From positions 6,644,966 through 6,708,965 of the forward strand of contig NZ_QFRX01000001.1 in the NCBI RefSeq assembly GCF_003143935.1: DNA of 64,000 nt. The letters are read 5' to 3'. The position numbers and the translations under genes were made by a program. Source of the DNA: Streptomyces sp. Act143. GTDB lineage: Bacteria > Actinomycetota > Actinomycetes > Streptomycetales > Streptomycetaceae. Below the pieces are notes generated by a model. That model was not told the origin of the DNA and did no database searches. It saw nothing but the letters and a program-made list of their open reading frames with translations. Shown here piece by piece: positions 1-8,330 of the stretch. Each line of letters opens with the position of its first letter. Positions within the stretch are counted from its first letter, which is position 1.

Positions 1-481
1 CCTTGGTTTCTGAGGGGCTGTACAGGACCGCGCAGACCTGGAAGGCGCGGCTCGACGAGCTGCTGGTCGGGTAGGCCGGGGTCGTGATCCTCGCGCCGGG
101 CGACGTCACCGCGAACGGGCCGCACGTGATCACCGACTGCTTGTTGTCGTTGGTGACGTACATCCAGACGATGGCCCTGGCGCCAGGCCCCCGATCGCTG
201 GGCCTTCCGGTGGTCAGGACGCCCCACCCCATCTGCCTGCCGCCGACGTTGCCGGCCTGCATCGCGCACGAGGCGACGTCGTGCGGATTGCTGAGCACCA
301 GCGCTCCCGCCCCCGCCACACCCTGGCCGCAGAGACTGTCGGGGATGTCGGTGAAACCGTTGGCACCTCCCGTGCAGTCGGACGGCGCCGCCTGAGCCGC
401 ACCGGCAGAACCTGCCAAGAGCCCGGCCCCGAGTACGAACGCGGCCGTTCCCGCACTGAAGATCCGACGGAACCTGCGCAT
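1..481 (-). CDS. secreted protein, C-terminus beyond window edge
   Basis: Open frame on the minus strand from ATG at 481 to the left edge of the window (160 codons, no stop), so the C-terminus is missing. The first 31 residues form a classic signal peptide: Arg-rich start MRRFRRIF, hydrophobic core FVLGAGLLAGSAG, and an AQA/A cleavage site. The mature part has several cysteines and Ser/Thr/Gly-rich stretches, as expected for a small exported actinobacterial protein. The start is supported by GGGAGAAG a few bases upstream. I recognise no family; function unknown. Confidence 0.7.
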   Translation of the reverse strand, partial: MRRFRRIFSAGTAAFVLGAGLLAGSAGAAQAAPSDCTGGANGFTDIPDSLCGQGVAGAGALVLSNPHDVASCAMQAGNVGGRQMGWGVLTTGRPSDRGPGARAIVWMYVTNDNKQSVITCGPFAVTSPGARITTPAYPTSSSSSRAFQVCAVLYSPSETK

Positions 482-1086
482 GTCTTCTCCCTGGTCGAAG
501 GGGTGACGGTCCCCGCCGACCGGCCCTCTGCCGCCGAGCCCACCTGCCGGAACCTTCGTCACGCCCTCACGACGACGCAGGACGGCCTCTTGTATGAGCC
601 CACCGCGGCATTCGTTCGCGCGATGCTGCTGCCGGGAGAGGACGCGGCGCGAGCAACGGCCGAACGTGGGGCGGACATCGGCAGGACTGACGACCGTCGC
701 AGCGCTGTCCCGTCCCCTGGATGGCCGTCTCGGCCGCTGTGGCGGCATCAAGCCTGAGGGCATGGGAGACCCGGGGAACTCGCGGCCGGCACTTCGGTCG
801 TGGCAAGCAGTGCCGCGAGGACGACACTCTCGACCTGGGCGAGAAAGGTGTCCTGATCGACGCCCAAGTGCGCAGGCGCTCACTGTTCAGTGGCCGGCCG
901 GCTGATTGGCGCGGGCAGGTCTCCGGCATTCTGCCCGCACCAACAGTGCTTCGGGCAGAGGCACTTCACGTCAACGGCCGGGCCGGCCAGCATCACGACG
1001 AGCGTCGTCGGCGGTTTCTGGCCGGCGGTGGCCACTCGGGCCCCTGGCCGCGCTCGGTGTCAGTGCGTTCTGCGATCGTGTGCGCC
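482..1086. other. intergenic region, no gene seen
   Basis: About 600 bases between the leftward secreted-protein gene and the rightward NUDIX gene. Frames crossing it give Arg/Pro/Ser-rich translations typical of wrong-frame reading. One hairpin is visible: GCGGGCAG at 911-918 pairs with CTGCCCGC at 931-938 around a 12-base loop. Promoters for both divergent genes must lie here, but I see no convincing -35/-10 pair. Confidence 0.4.
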
Positions 1087-1581
1087 GTGGATGAGCTCGT
1101 GGAACGTGTGGACGCTCAGGACCGTGTGCTGGGGGTGGTCGGTCGGGGGGAGGCCGTTCGGGAGGGCTGGCTGCACCGGATCGGAGTGGTGGTGTGCCGT
1201 GATGGGCAGGGCCGCTTTCTCGTCCATCGGCGTGCCGAGCAGTTGTCCCGTTTTCCGGGGCTCTACGAACTCGGGGTCGGGGGTGCTGCGGGAGTCGGCG
1301 AGTCCTATGAGCAGGCGGCGGCACGCGAGGTCCGTGAAGAGCTGGGGACAATGGTGGCCGTGTGTCTTCGGTTCACGTTCCTCAACCGGGCTGGGCTCAG
1401 CCCTCATTGGCTCGGAGTGTGCGATGCCGTGCTTCCGGAGATCGTCGCCCCCGATCCGGGTGAGGTGGCCTGGCACGGGTGGCTGACGGAGTCCGAGCTG
1501 CGGCGGAGTCTGCGGCACTGGACCTTCACTCCTGACAGCCAGGAGATCTTCGTCCGGTATCTCGCCCGCCCGTCGTGCTGA
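1087..1581 (+). CDS. NUDIX hydrolase
   Basis: Predicted NUDIX pyrophosphohydrolase of about 164 residues, which would cleave a nucleoside diphosphate linked to another group; the substrate cannot be told. The Nudix box is a perfect match to G-x5-E-x7-R-E-U-x-E-E-x-G: GAAGVGE, then SYEQAAA, then REVREELG. The N-terminus (DELVERVDAQDRVLG) and WLHRIGVVVCRD-type opening resemble the isopentenyl-diphosphate isomerase-like NUDIX subgroup common in Streptomyces. I chose GTG 1087 because homologues start at xDELVE; GTG 1078 is equally possible, and neither has a strong ribosome binding site. Monocistronic. Confidence 0.85.
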   Translation: MDELVERVDAQDRVLGVVGRGEAVREGWLHRIGVVVCRDGQGRFLVHRRAEQLSRFPGLYELGVGGAAGVGESYEQAAAREVREELGTMVAVCLRFTFLNRAGLSPHWLGVCDAVLPEIVAPDPGEVAWHGWLTESELRRSLRHWTFTPDSQEIFVRYLARPSC

Positions 1582-1707
1582 ACCGCCGCCTTCGCGTCGC
1601 GCCCACCGTCCGTGCACACGCGACGGACAGTGGTCCGGCTCGCCGAGCACCCCGCCGCTCTGGCAGCATGACCTGCTTCAGCCAAGCGCCCTGGGGAGGC
1701 ATCTGCC

Positions 1708-2430
1708 GTGTCCGACCTCGACGGTCAGGTTCCCTACTGGGATGCCGCCGCGGCCACCAAGACCTTCACCCACCCGCTCCATCTGCCCTGGCTCGACGGG
1801 GTCGGCAAGCAAGGCGGGATCCTCGATTACGGATGCGGCTATGGCCGGGTCATGAAGCAACTCGAAGAACACGGTTTCGGCGACCTCACGGGCGTGGACG
1901 CCTCACCGGCAATGATCAGTCGGGCCCGGCGCCTGCACCCCACCCTGCGCTTCGCCGCCCTGGACGCGCCGCCGACGTCGCCCTACCCGGACGCAGAGTT
2001 CGACGCCGTTCTGCTGTTCGCCGTACTGACCTGCATTCCCGGCGATGAAGCCCAGCACCGACTGCTCGCCGAGGTGAACCGTGTCCTCAAGCCCGGCGGA
2101 ATCCTCTACATCAGCGATCTTCTGCTGCAGGACGACGAACGCAACCGCAGCCGTTACGGCCGCCACGCTGATCACTACGGCAGCTATGGCGTGTTCGAAA
2201 CCGGCGACGGTGCGGTCTGCCGCCACCACACCCGCGAGTGGTTCTCCACCCTGCTCGCCGGGTTCCGGACCATCGACACCCGGACCGTCACGGTGCCCAC
2301 CATGAACGGCCACGAGTCGACCGGGATCCAGATCCTCGCCCGGAGTGAGCAGATCGGACCAGATGGGACCAGAGCTCCATCGCACTGCCCGGGGCCCCAG
2401 CGGTCGAAGTCGTCATGGCCCGGTGTGTGA
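1708..2430 (+). CDS. class I SAM-dependent methyltransferase
   Basis: 240-residue Rossmann methyltransferase. Motif I is ILDYGCGYGRV (SAM glycine loop, residues about 33-43), followed by the acidic GVDASPAM strand and a FDAVLLFAVL segment (motif IV region), then the VLKPGGILYISDLLL post-motif typical of methyltransferase domains 11/25. The acceptor substrate is unknown. GTG 1708 is preceded by GGGGAGG at a good distance. The last 30 or so residues (from about ARSEQIGPDG) look low-complexity and may be a read-on extension past the normal end. It stands alone between the NUDIX and STAS genes. Confidence 0.85.
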   Translation: MSDLDGQVPYWDAAAATKTFTHPLHLPWLDGVGKQGGILDYGCGYGRVMKQLEEHGFGDLTGVDASPAMISRARRLHPTLRFAALDAPPTSPYPDAEFDAVLLFAVLTCIPGDEAQHRLLAEVNRVLKPGGILYISDLLLQDDERNRSRYGRHADHYGSYGVFETGDGAVCRHHTREWFSTLLAGFRTIDTRTVTVPTMNGHESTGIQILARSEQIGPDGTRAPSHCPGPQRSKSSWPGV

Positions 2431-2550
2431 CGGTGTCGTACCGCTCGGCGCTGGGGGATAGGGAGTGAGGCGGGCTCGGTCCGGTGTGCAAGGCGGCGGT
2501 GGGCGGGTGCTTATATGGGGCAGGCAGGCGCGGATGAGGAAGTTCGAGGG

Positions 2551-2901
2551 ATGAGCACGTCACCTTTACCACCCTTGGTGATCGATGTCGTGGACGCACT
2601 GGGCACGGTCCTCATCACCGTGACCGGCGAGCTGGACCTTCAGACAGTGCCGCAGCTCGCCGCGGTCATGACGCCGTTACGGGCCCGTCAGTGCGAACTC
2701 GACCTCGTCCAGGTCCCGTTCGCGGACTCGGCCGCGCTCAACTTCCTCGTGCGGCACAGGCGGGACGCGCTTGCCGAGGCCGGCAGCCTACGAGTCGTCG
2801 CCGTCTCCTCCCAAGTCCGGCGGTTGCTGAAGGTGGCCGGTGTGGAAGGACTGCTGCTCGCAGACCCGGACGCCGGCCAGTCGGGCTCGACACCGTTTTG
2901 A
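2551..2901 (+). CDS. STAS-domain anti-sigma factor antagonist with TTA codon
   Basis: 116-residue single STAS domain (SpoIIAA/RsbV-like). The core is ITVTGELDLQTVPQL, then LDLVQVPFADSAALNFL, where the D-S pair carries the serine phosphorylated by partner HATPase kinases in this family, then a LRVVAVSSQVRRLLKVAGV helix. ATG 2551 is favoured over ATG 2515 because GAGGAAG lies 8 bases upstream. Codon 6 is TTA (2566-2568), read in Streptomyces by the developmentally controlled bldA tRNA, so translation may be growth-phase dependent. No kinase or sigma gene is adjacent, so the partner lies elsewhere, perhaps among the HATPase proteins at 35-45 kb. Confidence 0.85.
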   Translation: MSTSPLPPLVIDVVDALGTVLITVTGELDLQTVPQLAAVMTPLRARQCELDLVQVPFADSAALNFLVRHRRDALAEAGSLRVVAVSSQVRRLLKVAGVEGLLLADPDAGQSGSTPF

Positions 2902-3019
2902 CGGTGTTGACGGCGCCGACGTATGTCGGTCACGGGGCCGTGGCCTCCGACAGGGCCACCACGATCAAGGCTGAGGCCCCCCGTCACCCTCGATGTGCGC
3001 AACGGCCCGGCGTCGGCTG

Positions 3020-3625
3020 CTAGTAGCTGCCGTAGCTGGGCTTGCCGCTGGGCCGGTAGATGCCGACGACGGTGCCGCTCTTCGTCGTGGAGACGTCGAC
3101 CGGCTGAAGGGCGGTGGGGATCGCCCCGTCGGCGAACAGCCGCTTGCCGGTGCCGATGATGACCGGATGGATGGTCAGGCGGTATTCGTCGACGAGGTCG
3201 TGCCGCATGAGGGTCTGGGCGAGGTCGCCGCTGCCGACGACATTGATGTTGCCTCCGTCGGACGCTTTGAGCTCGCGTACGGCATCGGCAACGTCGCCTT
3301 CCAGCAGCGTTGAGTTCTGCCACTTCAGGGACGTCAGTGTGCGGGAGGCCACGTACTTGCGCATGGCGTTCATCCGGTGGGTGAACGGGTTTGCGGGGTC
3401 CGCGTTCGGCCAGTACGACGCGAAGATGTCGTACGTCTTGCGGCCGAGCAGCATGGCGTCGGCGGGGTCGTACCAGTTGGAGACGGCCATGCCGACCTCG
3501 TCGTCGGTCACCGGCTTCTGCCAGCCGCCGTGCTCGAAGCCGCTGGCAGCGTCCTCGTCCGGACCGCCCGGTGCCTGCATGACGCCGTCCAGCGTCAGGA
3601 AGGTGCAAATGATGATCTTGCGCAT
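3020..3625 (-). CDS. dihydrofolate reductase-family (RibD C-terminal-like) protein
   Basis: 201-residue reductase-fold protein of the RibD_C/DHFR-like family, with TFLTLDGVMQAPGGPDED at the N-terminus, AMLLGRKTYDIFASYWP in the nucleotide-binding region, and INVVGSGDLAQTL plus HPVIIGTGKRLF in the C-terminal half. All are hallmark segments of the stand-alone dihydrofolate-reductase-like proteins abundant in actinobacteria. These probably bind NADPH, but few have known substrates. ATG 3625 (MRKIIICTF) is preceded by GAAGGGAG. A decayed dehydrogenase gene lies just upstream. Confidence 0.9.
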   Translation of the reverse strand: MRKIIICTFLTLDGVMQAPGGPDEDAASGFEHGGWQKPVTDDEVGMAVSNWYDPADAMLLGRKTYDIFASYWPNADPANPFTHRMNAMRKYVASRTLTSLKWQNSTLLEGDVADAVRELKASDGGNINVVGSGDLAQTLMRHDLVDEYRLTIHPVIIGTGKRLFADGAIPTALQPVDVSTTKSGTVVGIYRPSGKPSYGSY

Positions 3626-3745
3626 GGTGCGCTCCCTTCGTCGACGGGTAGACGGCACGACCGCCGGAAACTCATCGGTGGGACGTGTGCACCGGCAGGG
3701 CGCAGGAGTGTGTCGATGGGGAGCGGGGGTGCAGGCAAGCGTCTG

Positions 3746-3955
3746 TCATTCGGCTCGTCTCTGTACGACGGTGAGCACGATCTTGCCCCGGATGTGCCCT
3801 CGGGCGGCGCGTTCGTGTGCCGTTCGGGCATCCGCGAGTGGGAAGGTGCTGTCGATCGCGACGCGGACCGTGCCCGCGTCGAGCAGGCGTCCCAGTTCGG
3901 CGAGCTGTGCGCCGTTCGAGCGGATCTGGGTGCCCGAGACGGTGATCGTGCCGAT
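3746..3955 (-). pseudogene. remnant of zinc-binding/quinone oxidoreductase (C-terminal part)
   Basis: The minus strand encodes only the last 65 or so residues of an MDR-type NADP-dependent oxidoreductase: TVSGTQIRSNGAQLAELGRL, VRVAIDSTFPLADARTAHER, then HIRGKIVLTVV. These are the standard C-terminal strands and helix of that family. Upstream, in all three minus frames, the nucleotide-binding GxGxxG region and N-terminal GroES-like domain cannot be found, so at least 80% of the gene is missing. The stretch to 4271 is probably decayed sequence from the same event. Confidence 0.6.
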
Positions 3956-4271
3956 CCCCGGAGCCCGCCCGGCTGGGCGCCGGCGATCGACGTGCTCTGG
4001 GAGGCGGCGACAGCCGTGCCCTGCCCGGAACGCCGCACCAGTGCAGATCAATGGACACCTCACCCTGTCCCACCCCGCGTCAAGCTGGTGGAACCTTGGC
4101 GAGGGGATCCGCTCGGCATCAGAATTCCGGGCCGATGGCCAATGGGAGTCCCGCATCACTGGGCCCGCCACCGACCAGGGAACTGCGGTCTTCCTTGCCT
4201 CGTCGGTCCACGGGTTCTCCAACGGCGTGGTGGTACAAGGATCAGATCAGCCCAGCCCACGAGACAACGCC
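3956..4271. other. noncoding or decayed stretch
   Basis: About 315 bases between the dehydrogenase remnant and the end of the leftward acetyltransferase gene. No frame gives a credible protein. The likely reading is debris from the truncated dehydrogenase plus whatever displaced its 5-prime half; I see no repeat or insertion-sequence end. Confidence 0.35.
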
Positions 4272-4844
4272 TTAGCGGTCCGGGACGGATGCGGTCGACG
4301 GCCGCCACTCCCGCCTGAGCAAGCCGAACACCCAGGAGTCGGAGACCTCGCCGTTCACGACGCAGTCCTCCCGCAGCGTGCCTTCACGCAGGAATCCGAC
4401 CTTCTCCAGCACCCGGGCGGATGCCGCGTTGCGCGTATCGGTCTCGGCCTGGACCCGATTCAGGTCGAGTGTGTCGAAGGCCCACTGCAGTACGGCCTGT
4501 GCGGCCTCCGTCGCGTAACCCTGGCCCCACACGGCATCGTCGAGGACGTAGCCCAAGGTCGCGCTGCGATAGTCCGGGTTCCATCCGGTCAGCCCGATCC
4601 AGCCGACGAACGCTCCGTCAGAAGCGCGATCGATGGCCATCCGAGCCCCGGAACCCTCGTCGGCCATCTTCTGGCACACAGCGATGAAGCGCTCGGCACG
4701 CGACCGTTCGGTCCATGGCGGGGAGTCCCAGTAGCGCAGCACGTAGACGCTGCTGTGGAGCGCGAAGAGGGGGTCCGTATCGGCGCCGGTGAAGGGCCGC
4801 AGTCGTAGGCGGGCGGTGTGCAGTACGGGGGTGGCCAGCGTCAT
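4272..4844 (-). CDS. GNAT family N-acetyltransferase (RimJ/RimL-like)
   Basis: 190-residue acetyltransferase of the Acetyltransf_3 (RimJ/RimL) type. It begins TPVLHTARLRLRPFTGAD, the usual N-terminal strand, and carries the acetyl-CoA pyrophosphate loop in VWGQGYATEAAQAVL, followed by NRVQAETDTRNAASARVLEKVGF, the conserved Asn-x-x-S/A-x-x-V-L-E-K-x-G-F block. It would transfer acetyl from acetyl-CoA to an amine or protein N-terminus; the substrate is unknown. ATG 4844 and ATG 4853 both have an AAGGA-type site; 4844 gives the family-typical start. Confidence 0.88.
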   Translation of the reverse strand: MTLATPVLHTARLRLRPFTGADTDPLFALHSSVYVLRYWDSPPWTERSRAERFIAVCQKMADEGSGARMAIDRASDGAFVGWIGLTGWNPDYRSATLGYVLDDAVWGQGYATEAAQAVLQWAFDTLDLNRVQAETDTRNAASARVLEKVGFLREGTLREDCVVNGEVSDSWVFGLLRREWRPSTASVPDR

Positions 4845-4949
4845 GCGCACCATCCTTCATCCTTCGGCGAAGTGGATCGTGGGGGCCGGGCGAGGACAGA
4901 GGCTCTCGCCCAAGGCGTCTGTCTCGTGCTGACAGCCGCGCCCGCAGCG

Positions 4950-5339
4950 TCACCGTTCGCGGTCGAACCAGGCCGTCGATTCCGGCAGGAACAACAGCAC
5001 GATCACGGGCACTCCGATCAGAATCCGCACCGCCGCGTCCAGGAACATGCCGAACGACTCCGCCTCGCCCAGGTGTGTGACGGTCGGCAGCACCATGAGC
5101 GTCATCAGCACGACGGTCGTCAGCCGCACACCGCCGCGCGCGCTCTTGTCGTACGTCAGGCAAAGCGCCGCACTGACCCAGACGAACAGCCAGGGCGCCA
5201 TCATCTCGCCCTGCCCGTAGGCGGTGAGGCCTTCGGAGAGCGCGAGCATCGAGATGATGCCGGCGAGGGTGAGCGTCAGCAGTGAGATCTGGGCAGCTCG
5301 CAATGATGCGGGCATCACGTGTTCACGCACGTCGGACAT
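4950..5339 (-). CDS. small multi-pass membrane protein
   Basis: 129-residue integral membrane protein with four hydrophobic segments: ISLLTLTLAGIISMLAL, MAPWLFVWVSAALCL, LTTVVLMTLMVLPTV and ILIGVPVIVLLFLP. It ends with a short charged tail. ATG 5339 (MSDVREH) has a GGGGGGA tract upstream; ATG 5348 is the alternative. I do not recognise a named family. It is a single gene on the minus strand between the acetyltransferase and VOC genes. Confidence 0.7.
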   Translation of the reverse strand: MSDVREHVMPASLRAAQISLLTLTLAGIISMLALSEGLTAYGQGEMMAPWLFVWVSAALCLTYDKSARGGVRLTTVVLMTLMVLPTVTHLGEAESFGMFLDAAVRILIGVPVIVLLFLPESTAWFDRER

Positions 5340-5473
5340 CGAGACCATCCCCCCTGTGTGGAGATCGCATCGTAGCCACCCGAACATCAATACGGTGCAC
5401 CGATCGCCCGGAAGCCGTCCTGCGCGCCGTTCCCCGAGCCGGGTGGGGTGCGGGGCGGGGCGGGCAGGGCGAG

Positions 5474-6112
5474 CTACGCGGCGGCCTCCCAGGTGAAGCC
5501 GTCCGGGTCGGTGAAGGTGTCGGCGGTGCTGCCGAGGACGATGTGGTGTGAGCCGCTTCCGTCGGCGGGGACGCCGAGATCCTTGGCCAGGGAGCGGCGC
5601 TTGTACAGCGCCAGCTTGATGGGGCTGGACGCACCGGGGGCGAACTCGGCGTACTTGCCGCCGAAGCTCTTGGCCACGGTGAGGCCCCGGCCCACGTAGA
5701 ACTGCCGGGTGGCCTTGACGTCCTCGACGCCGAGCAGGAGCACGACCTCGTCGATCTCGCGGGTGGCGGGGCCGGTGTCCTTCTTGGCCGAGGTCGCGAT
5801 CTTCCAGATCGTTCCGTCCGGGGCCTGGACGACGCCGCCGTAGCCCCACAGCGACTTCGCGGCGGGCTTCAGCACGGTGGCGCCGGCGTTCACGGCGTCG
5901 GCGACGAAGCCGTCGGCGGTGGCCGGTCCGGACACCGTCAGCGCCAGCGTGAAGCCACGGAATCCGGTGGCGTGGGTCTGGGACGCCCGGAGGCGGATGT
6001 AGCTGTCCACGCCGAAGGCGGTGTAGAAGAGGCGGGCAGCCTCGGGGTCGGCCACCTCAAGGGTGACGGACGCGAGGGACGTGTGGGGCGCGGTGGAAGC
6101 GGTGGTTGCCAT
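5474..6112 (-). CDS. VOC (glyoxalase/bleomycin-resistance) family protein, two-domain
   Basis: 212-residue protein of two tandem vicinal-oxygen-chelate modules. The first opens SLASVTLEVADPEAARLFYTAFGVD, the second EIDEVVLLLGVEDVKATRQFYVGRGL, and each ends in the PDGTIWKI or DPDGFTWE strand. The repeated beta-alpha-beta-beta-beta layout is characteristic. Members can be glyoxalases, dioxygenases or resistance proteins; nothing here fixes the reaction. ATG 6112 (MATTAST) was chosen, with ATG 6118 the alternative; the ribosome binding site is weak. Confidence 0.85.
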   Translation of the reverse strand: MATTASTAPHTSLASVTLEVADPEAARLFYTAFGVDSYIRLRASQTHATGFRGFTLALTVSGPATADGFVADAVNAGATVLKPAAKSLWGYGGVVQAPDGTIWKIATSAKKDTGPATREIDEVVLLLGVEDVKATRQFYVGRGLTVAKSFGGKYAEFAPGASSPIKLALYKRRSLAKDLGVPADGSGSHHIVLGSTADTFTDPDGFTWEAAA

Positions 6113-6318
6113 GACCATCACGCTAGAGGCCGCACGGCGGCTGAGGCTTCTCCGATCCTGACCGGTTGGCCACTTGCTTCGCCATGCACGTCGGGATTCC
6201 CCCGCACCGTGTGTGCCGGCCCGTGCCACGGGCCGGGTAGGTGTGTCTCCCGTCCGCACGGCGTTCTCGACGAAGGCGGCGGTCGCTGATACACCGGTCG
6301 GGCGAGCGGATCGTCTCT

Positions 6319-6723
6319 TCAGCTCTCCTTCTCGTCCGCGACGAGAGAGGCGAGGGCGGCCTCGAGGCGTCGGGTGGCCTCCTCGGCGACCGGGCGCAGG
6401 GCTTCGATCTCGGTGAGGGCGACCATCGTGCCGGGGTCGAGGGCCTGTACGGCGGTGCGGTCGCCGTCGCGGCGGACGACCACGTTGCAGGGCAGCAGCA
6501 GTCCGATGGAACGGTCGGTCTCCAGAGCACGGTGGGCCAGCGGTGGGTTGCAGGCGCCGAGGATGACGTAGTCCTCCATGTCGTGGTCGAGCTTGGCCTT
6601 GAGGGTGGCGGTGACGTCGATCTCGGTGAGGATGCCGAATCCCTGCGCGGCGAGGGCGTTACGGGTGCGGTCGACGGCGGTGGCGAAGTCGCTGTCGAGG
6701 CGAACGGTGCGGTCGTAGCGCAT
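6319..6723 (-). CDS. DUF302 domain protein, divergent from the persulfide operon
   Basis: 134-residue DUF302 protein: an N-terminal strand MRYDRTVRLDSDFATAVDRTRNALAAQGFGILTEIDV, then ILGACNPPLAHRALETD and LLLPCNVVVRRD. The conserved ACNP and LPCNV segments identify the family. DUF302 proteins often sit beside sulfur-oxidation and rhodanese genes, and this one is transcribed divergently from a CstB-like gene, sharing an intergenic region with two repressor-type palindromes (6816-6829 and 6851-6864). I infer a role in sulfane-sulfur handling. ATG 6723 has GAAGGA upstream. Confidence 0.85.
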   Translation of the reverse strand: MRYDRTVRLDSDFATAVDRTRNALAAQGFGILTEIDVTATLKAKLDHDMEDYVILGACNPPLAHRALETDRSIGLLLPCNVVVRRDGDRTAVQALDPGTMVALTEIEALRPVAEEATRRLEAALASLVADEKES

Positions 6724-6815
6724 GAGCCTGGTCCTTCTCGGTGGCGGTGGCGGTAAGTGGGCGGATATTCGGGGTACTCGGGGGAGTCGTCCTGGGATAT
6801 CCCTACGTATGGAAA

Positions 6816-6829
6816 TACCCCCGGGGGTA
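6816..6829. promoter_or_regulatory. CsoR/CstR-type operator 1
   Basis: Perfect 14-bp palindrome TACCCC-CG-GGGGTA in the divergent DUF302/CstB promoter region, 93 bp before the DUF302 start. The same half-sites occur at 6851 and 9879, the latter in front of the CsoR-family gene itself. G-rich/C-rich palindromes of this design are the known operators of CsoR-family repressors. Confidence 0.75.
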
Positions 6830-6850
6830 ATTGTGTTACCTTCGCAAGCA

Positions 6851-6864
6851 TACCCCCCGGGGTA
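6851..6864. promoter_or_regulatory. CsoR/CstR-type operator 2
   Basis: TACCCC-CC-GGGGTA, the same half-sites as operator 1 with a different central dinucleotide. It ends 26 bp before the GTG of the CstB-like gene, next to an A/T-rich run, so a bound repressor would block the promoter or early transcript. Confidence 0.75.
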
Positions 6865-6889
6865 ATTTTTCACTGGAAGGGAGCACGGC

Positions 6890-8254
6890 GTGTTCTTCGT
6901 CGACACGATCGAGGTGCCGGGTCTCGGCAACCGCAGCTATCTCGCGGGCGGTGAGCGAACGGCGGTGGCGGTGGATCCGCCCCGGGACATCGATCGGGTG
7001 ATCGCGGCGGCCGTCCGGCGCGGGGTGCGGATCTCGCACGTCGTCGAGACGCATGTGCACAACGACTACGTCACCGGCGGTCTGGAGCTGGCCCGGGTCA
7101 CGGGTGCGGCCTACCTCGTGCCCGCCGGAGCGCGGGTCTCCTTCGCGCGGGTGCCGGTGCGCGACGGCGACCGTACGGAGATCGACCCCGAGGCGGGCCT
7201 GACTCTGCGCGCGCTGGCCACGCCCGGCCACACCCCGCACCACACCTCCTATGTGCTGGAGGAGAGCGGCGCGGCGATCGCGGTGTTCACCGGCGGCTCG
7301 CTGCTGATCGGCACCGTCGGCCGCCCCGACCTGGTCGAACCCCGGTTGACCGCGAACCTGGCGCGCGCCCAGCACGCATCCGCCCACCGCCTGGCCGCCG
7401 AGCTGCCCGACGACACCGCCGTACTCCCCACCCACGGGTTCGGAAGCTTCTGCTCCTCCTCCCAGGCCGCGGGCGACGACTCCACGATCGGCAATGAGAA
7501 GGTGTCCAACGAGGCCCTCACGCGGGACGTGGACACCTTCGTCGCCGACCTGCTGAGCGGTCTGGACGACATTCCCGCCTACTACACCCACATGGGGCCC
7601 GCCAACGCCGCCGGACCCGTGCCTGTCGATCTCACTCCTCCGCAGGTCGCGGACGCCGACGAGATCGCCGCGCGGCTGGCGGCGGGGGAGTGGGTGGTGG
7701 ACCTGCGCCACCGGGTCGCCTTCGCCGAAGGGCATGTCGCGGGCTCGTTCAACTTCGAGGCGGAGGGACAGCTCGCCACGTACCTGGCGTGGCTGATCCC
7801 GTGGGGCAAGCCGGTCACGCTGCTGGCCGAGACTGCCGAGCAGGTCGCCGCCGCCCAGCGCGAGCTGGTGCGGGTGGGCATCGACCGGCCGGCCGCCGCG
7901 GCCACGGGCGGTCCGGCCGACTGGGTGCGCGAGGGCGAGGCGCCGGCCTCCTTCGCGCGGGGCACCTTCGCCGACCTTGCCGGGCGGTCCCGGGACGACG
8001 TCGTCGTCCTGGACGTGCGCCGGGCGTCGGAGCGGGACAGCGGGTACGTCGAGGGCTCGGTGCACATCCCGGTCCACACCCTGCACCGCCGTCTCGACGA
8101 GGTTCCCGACGGCGAGGTGTGGGTGCACTGCGCGGGTGGCATGCGCGCCGCGATCGCCGCATCCCTGCTGGACGCCGCCGGCCGCCATGTCGTCGCCGTC
8201 GACGATTCCTTCGACGCCGCGGAGAAGGCGGGACTCGCCCTTCGGACCCCCTGA
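6890..8254 (+). CDS. CstB-like persulfide dioxygenase-rhodanese fusion
   Basis: 454-residue cytoplasmic protein: an N-terminal metallo-beta-lactamase domain of the ETHE1/persulfide dioxygenase type (residues 1-240) followed by two rhodanese domains. The metal motif is THVHNDYVTGG, with Tyr where hydrolases have a second-metal His, as in mononuclear-iron ETHE1 enzymes; ATPGHTPHHTSY gives the next ligand. The usual TGD ligand segment reads VFTGGSLLI, Gly instead of Asp. The first rhodanese domain lacks a catalytic Cys; the second has VHCAGGMRA. In this family low-molecular-weight persulfide is oxidised to sulfite and thiosulfate. GTG 6890 has GGAAGGGA upstream. It is first in a three-gene operon with a rhodanese and a TauE transporter. 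Confidence 0.88.
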   Translation: MFFVDTIEVPGLGNRSYLAGGERTAVAVDPPRDIDRVIAAAVRRGVRISHVVETHVHNDYVTGGLELARVTGAAYLVPAGARVSFARVPVRDGDRTEIDPEAGLTLRALATPGHTPHHTSYVLEESGAAIAVFTGGSLLIGTVGRPDLVEPRLTANLARAQHASAHRLAAELPDDTAVLPTHGFGSFCSSSQAAGDDSTIGNEKVSNEALTRDVDTFVADLLSGLDDIPAYYTHMGPANAAGPVPVDLTPPQVADADEIAARLAAGEWVVDLRHRVAFAEGHVAGSFNFEAEGQLATYLAWLIPWGKPVTLLAETAEQVAAAQRELVRVGIDRPAAAATGGPADWVREGEAPASFARGTFADLAGRSRDDVVVLDVRRASERDSGYVEGSVHIPVHTLHRRLDEVPDGEVWVHCAGGMRAAIAASLLDAAGRHVVAVDDSFDAAEKAGLALRTP

Positions 8255-8330
8255 CGACACCGGAGGCCGCAGAGGCCCGCCGCTCTTCCCTCTTCCCTGA
8301 CGACGTGACGACAAGGAGCCGACAACCGAG

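Noticed and set aside
2551..2901. Loss of the phosphorylation site in the STAS protein (DSAAL instead of DSSGL)
   Set aside because: In RsbV-type proteins the phosphorylated residue is the Ser directly after Asp, which is present here.
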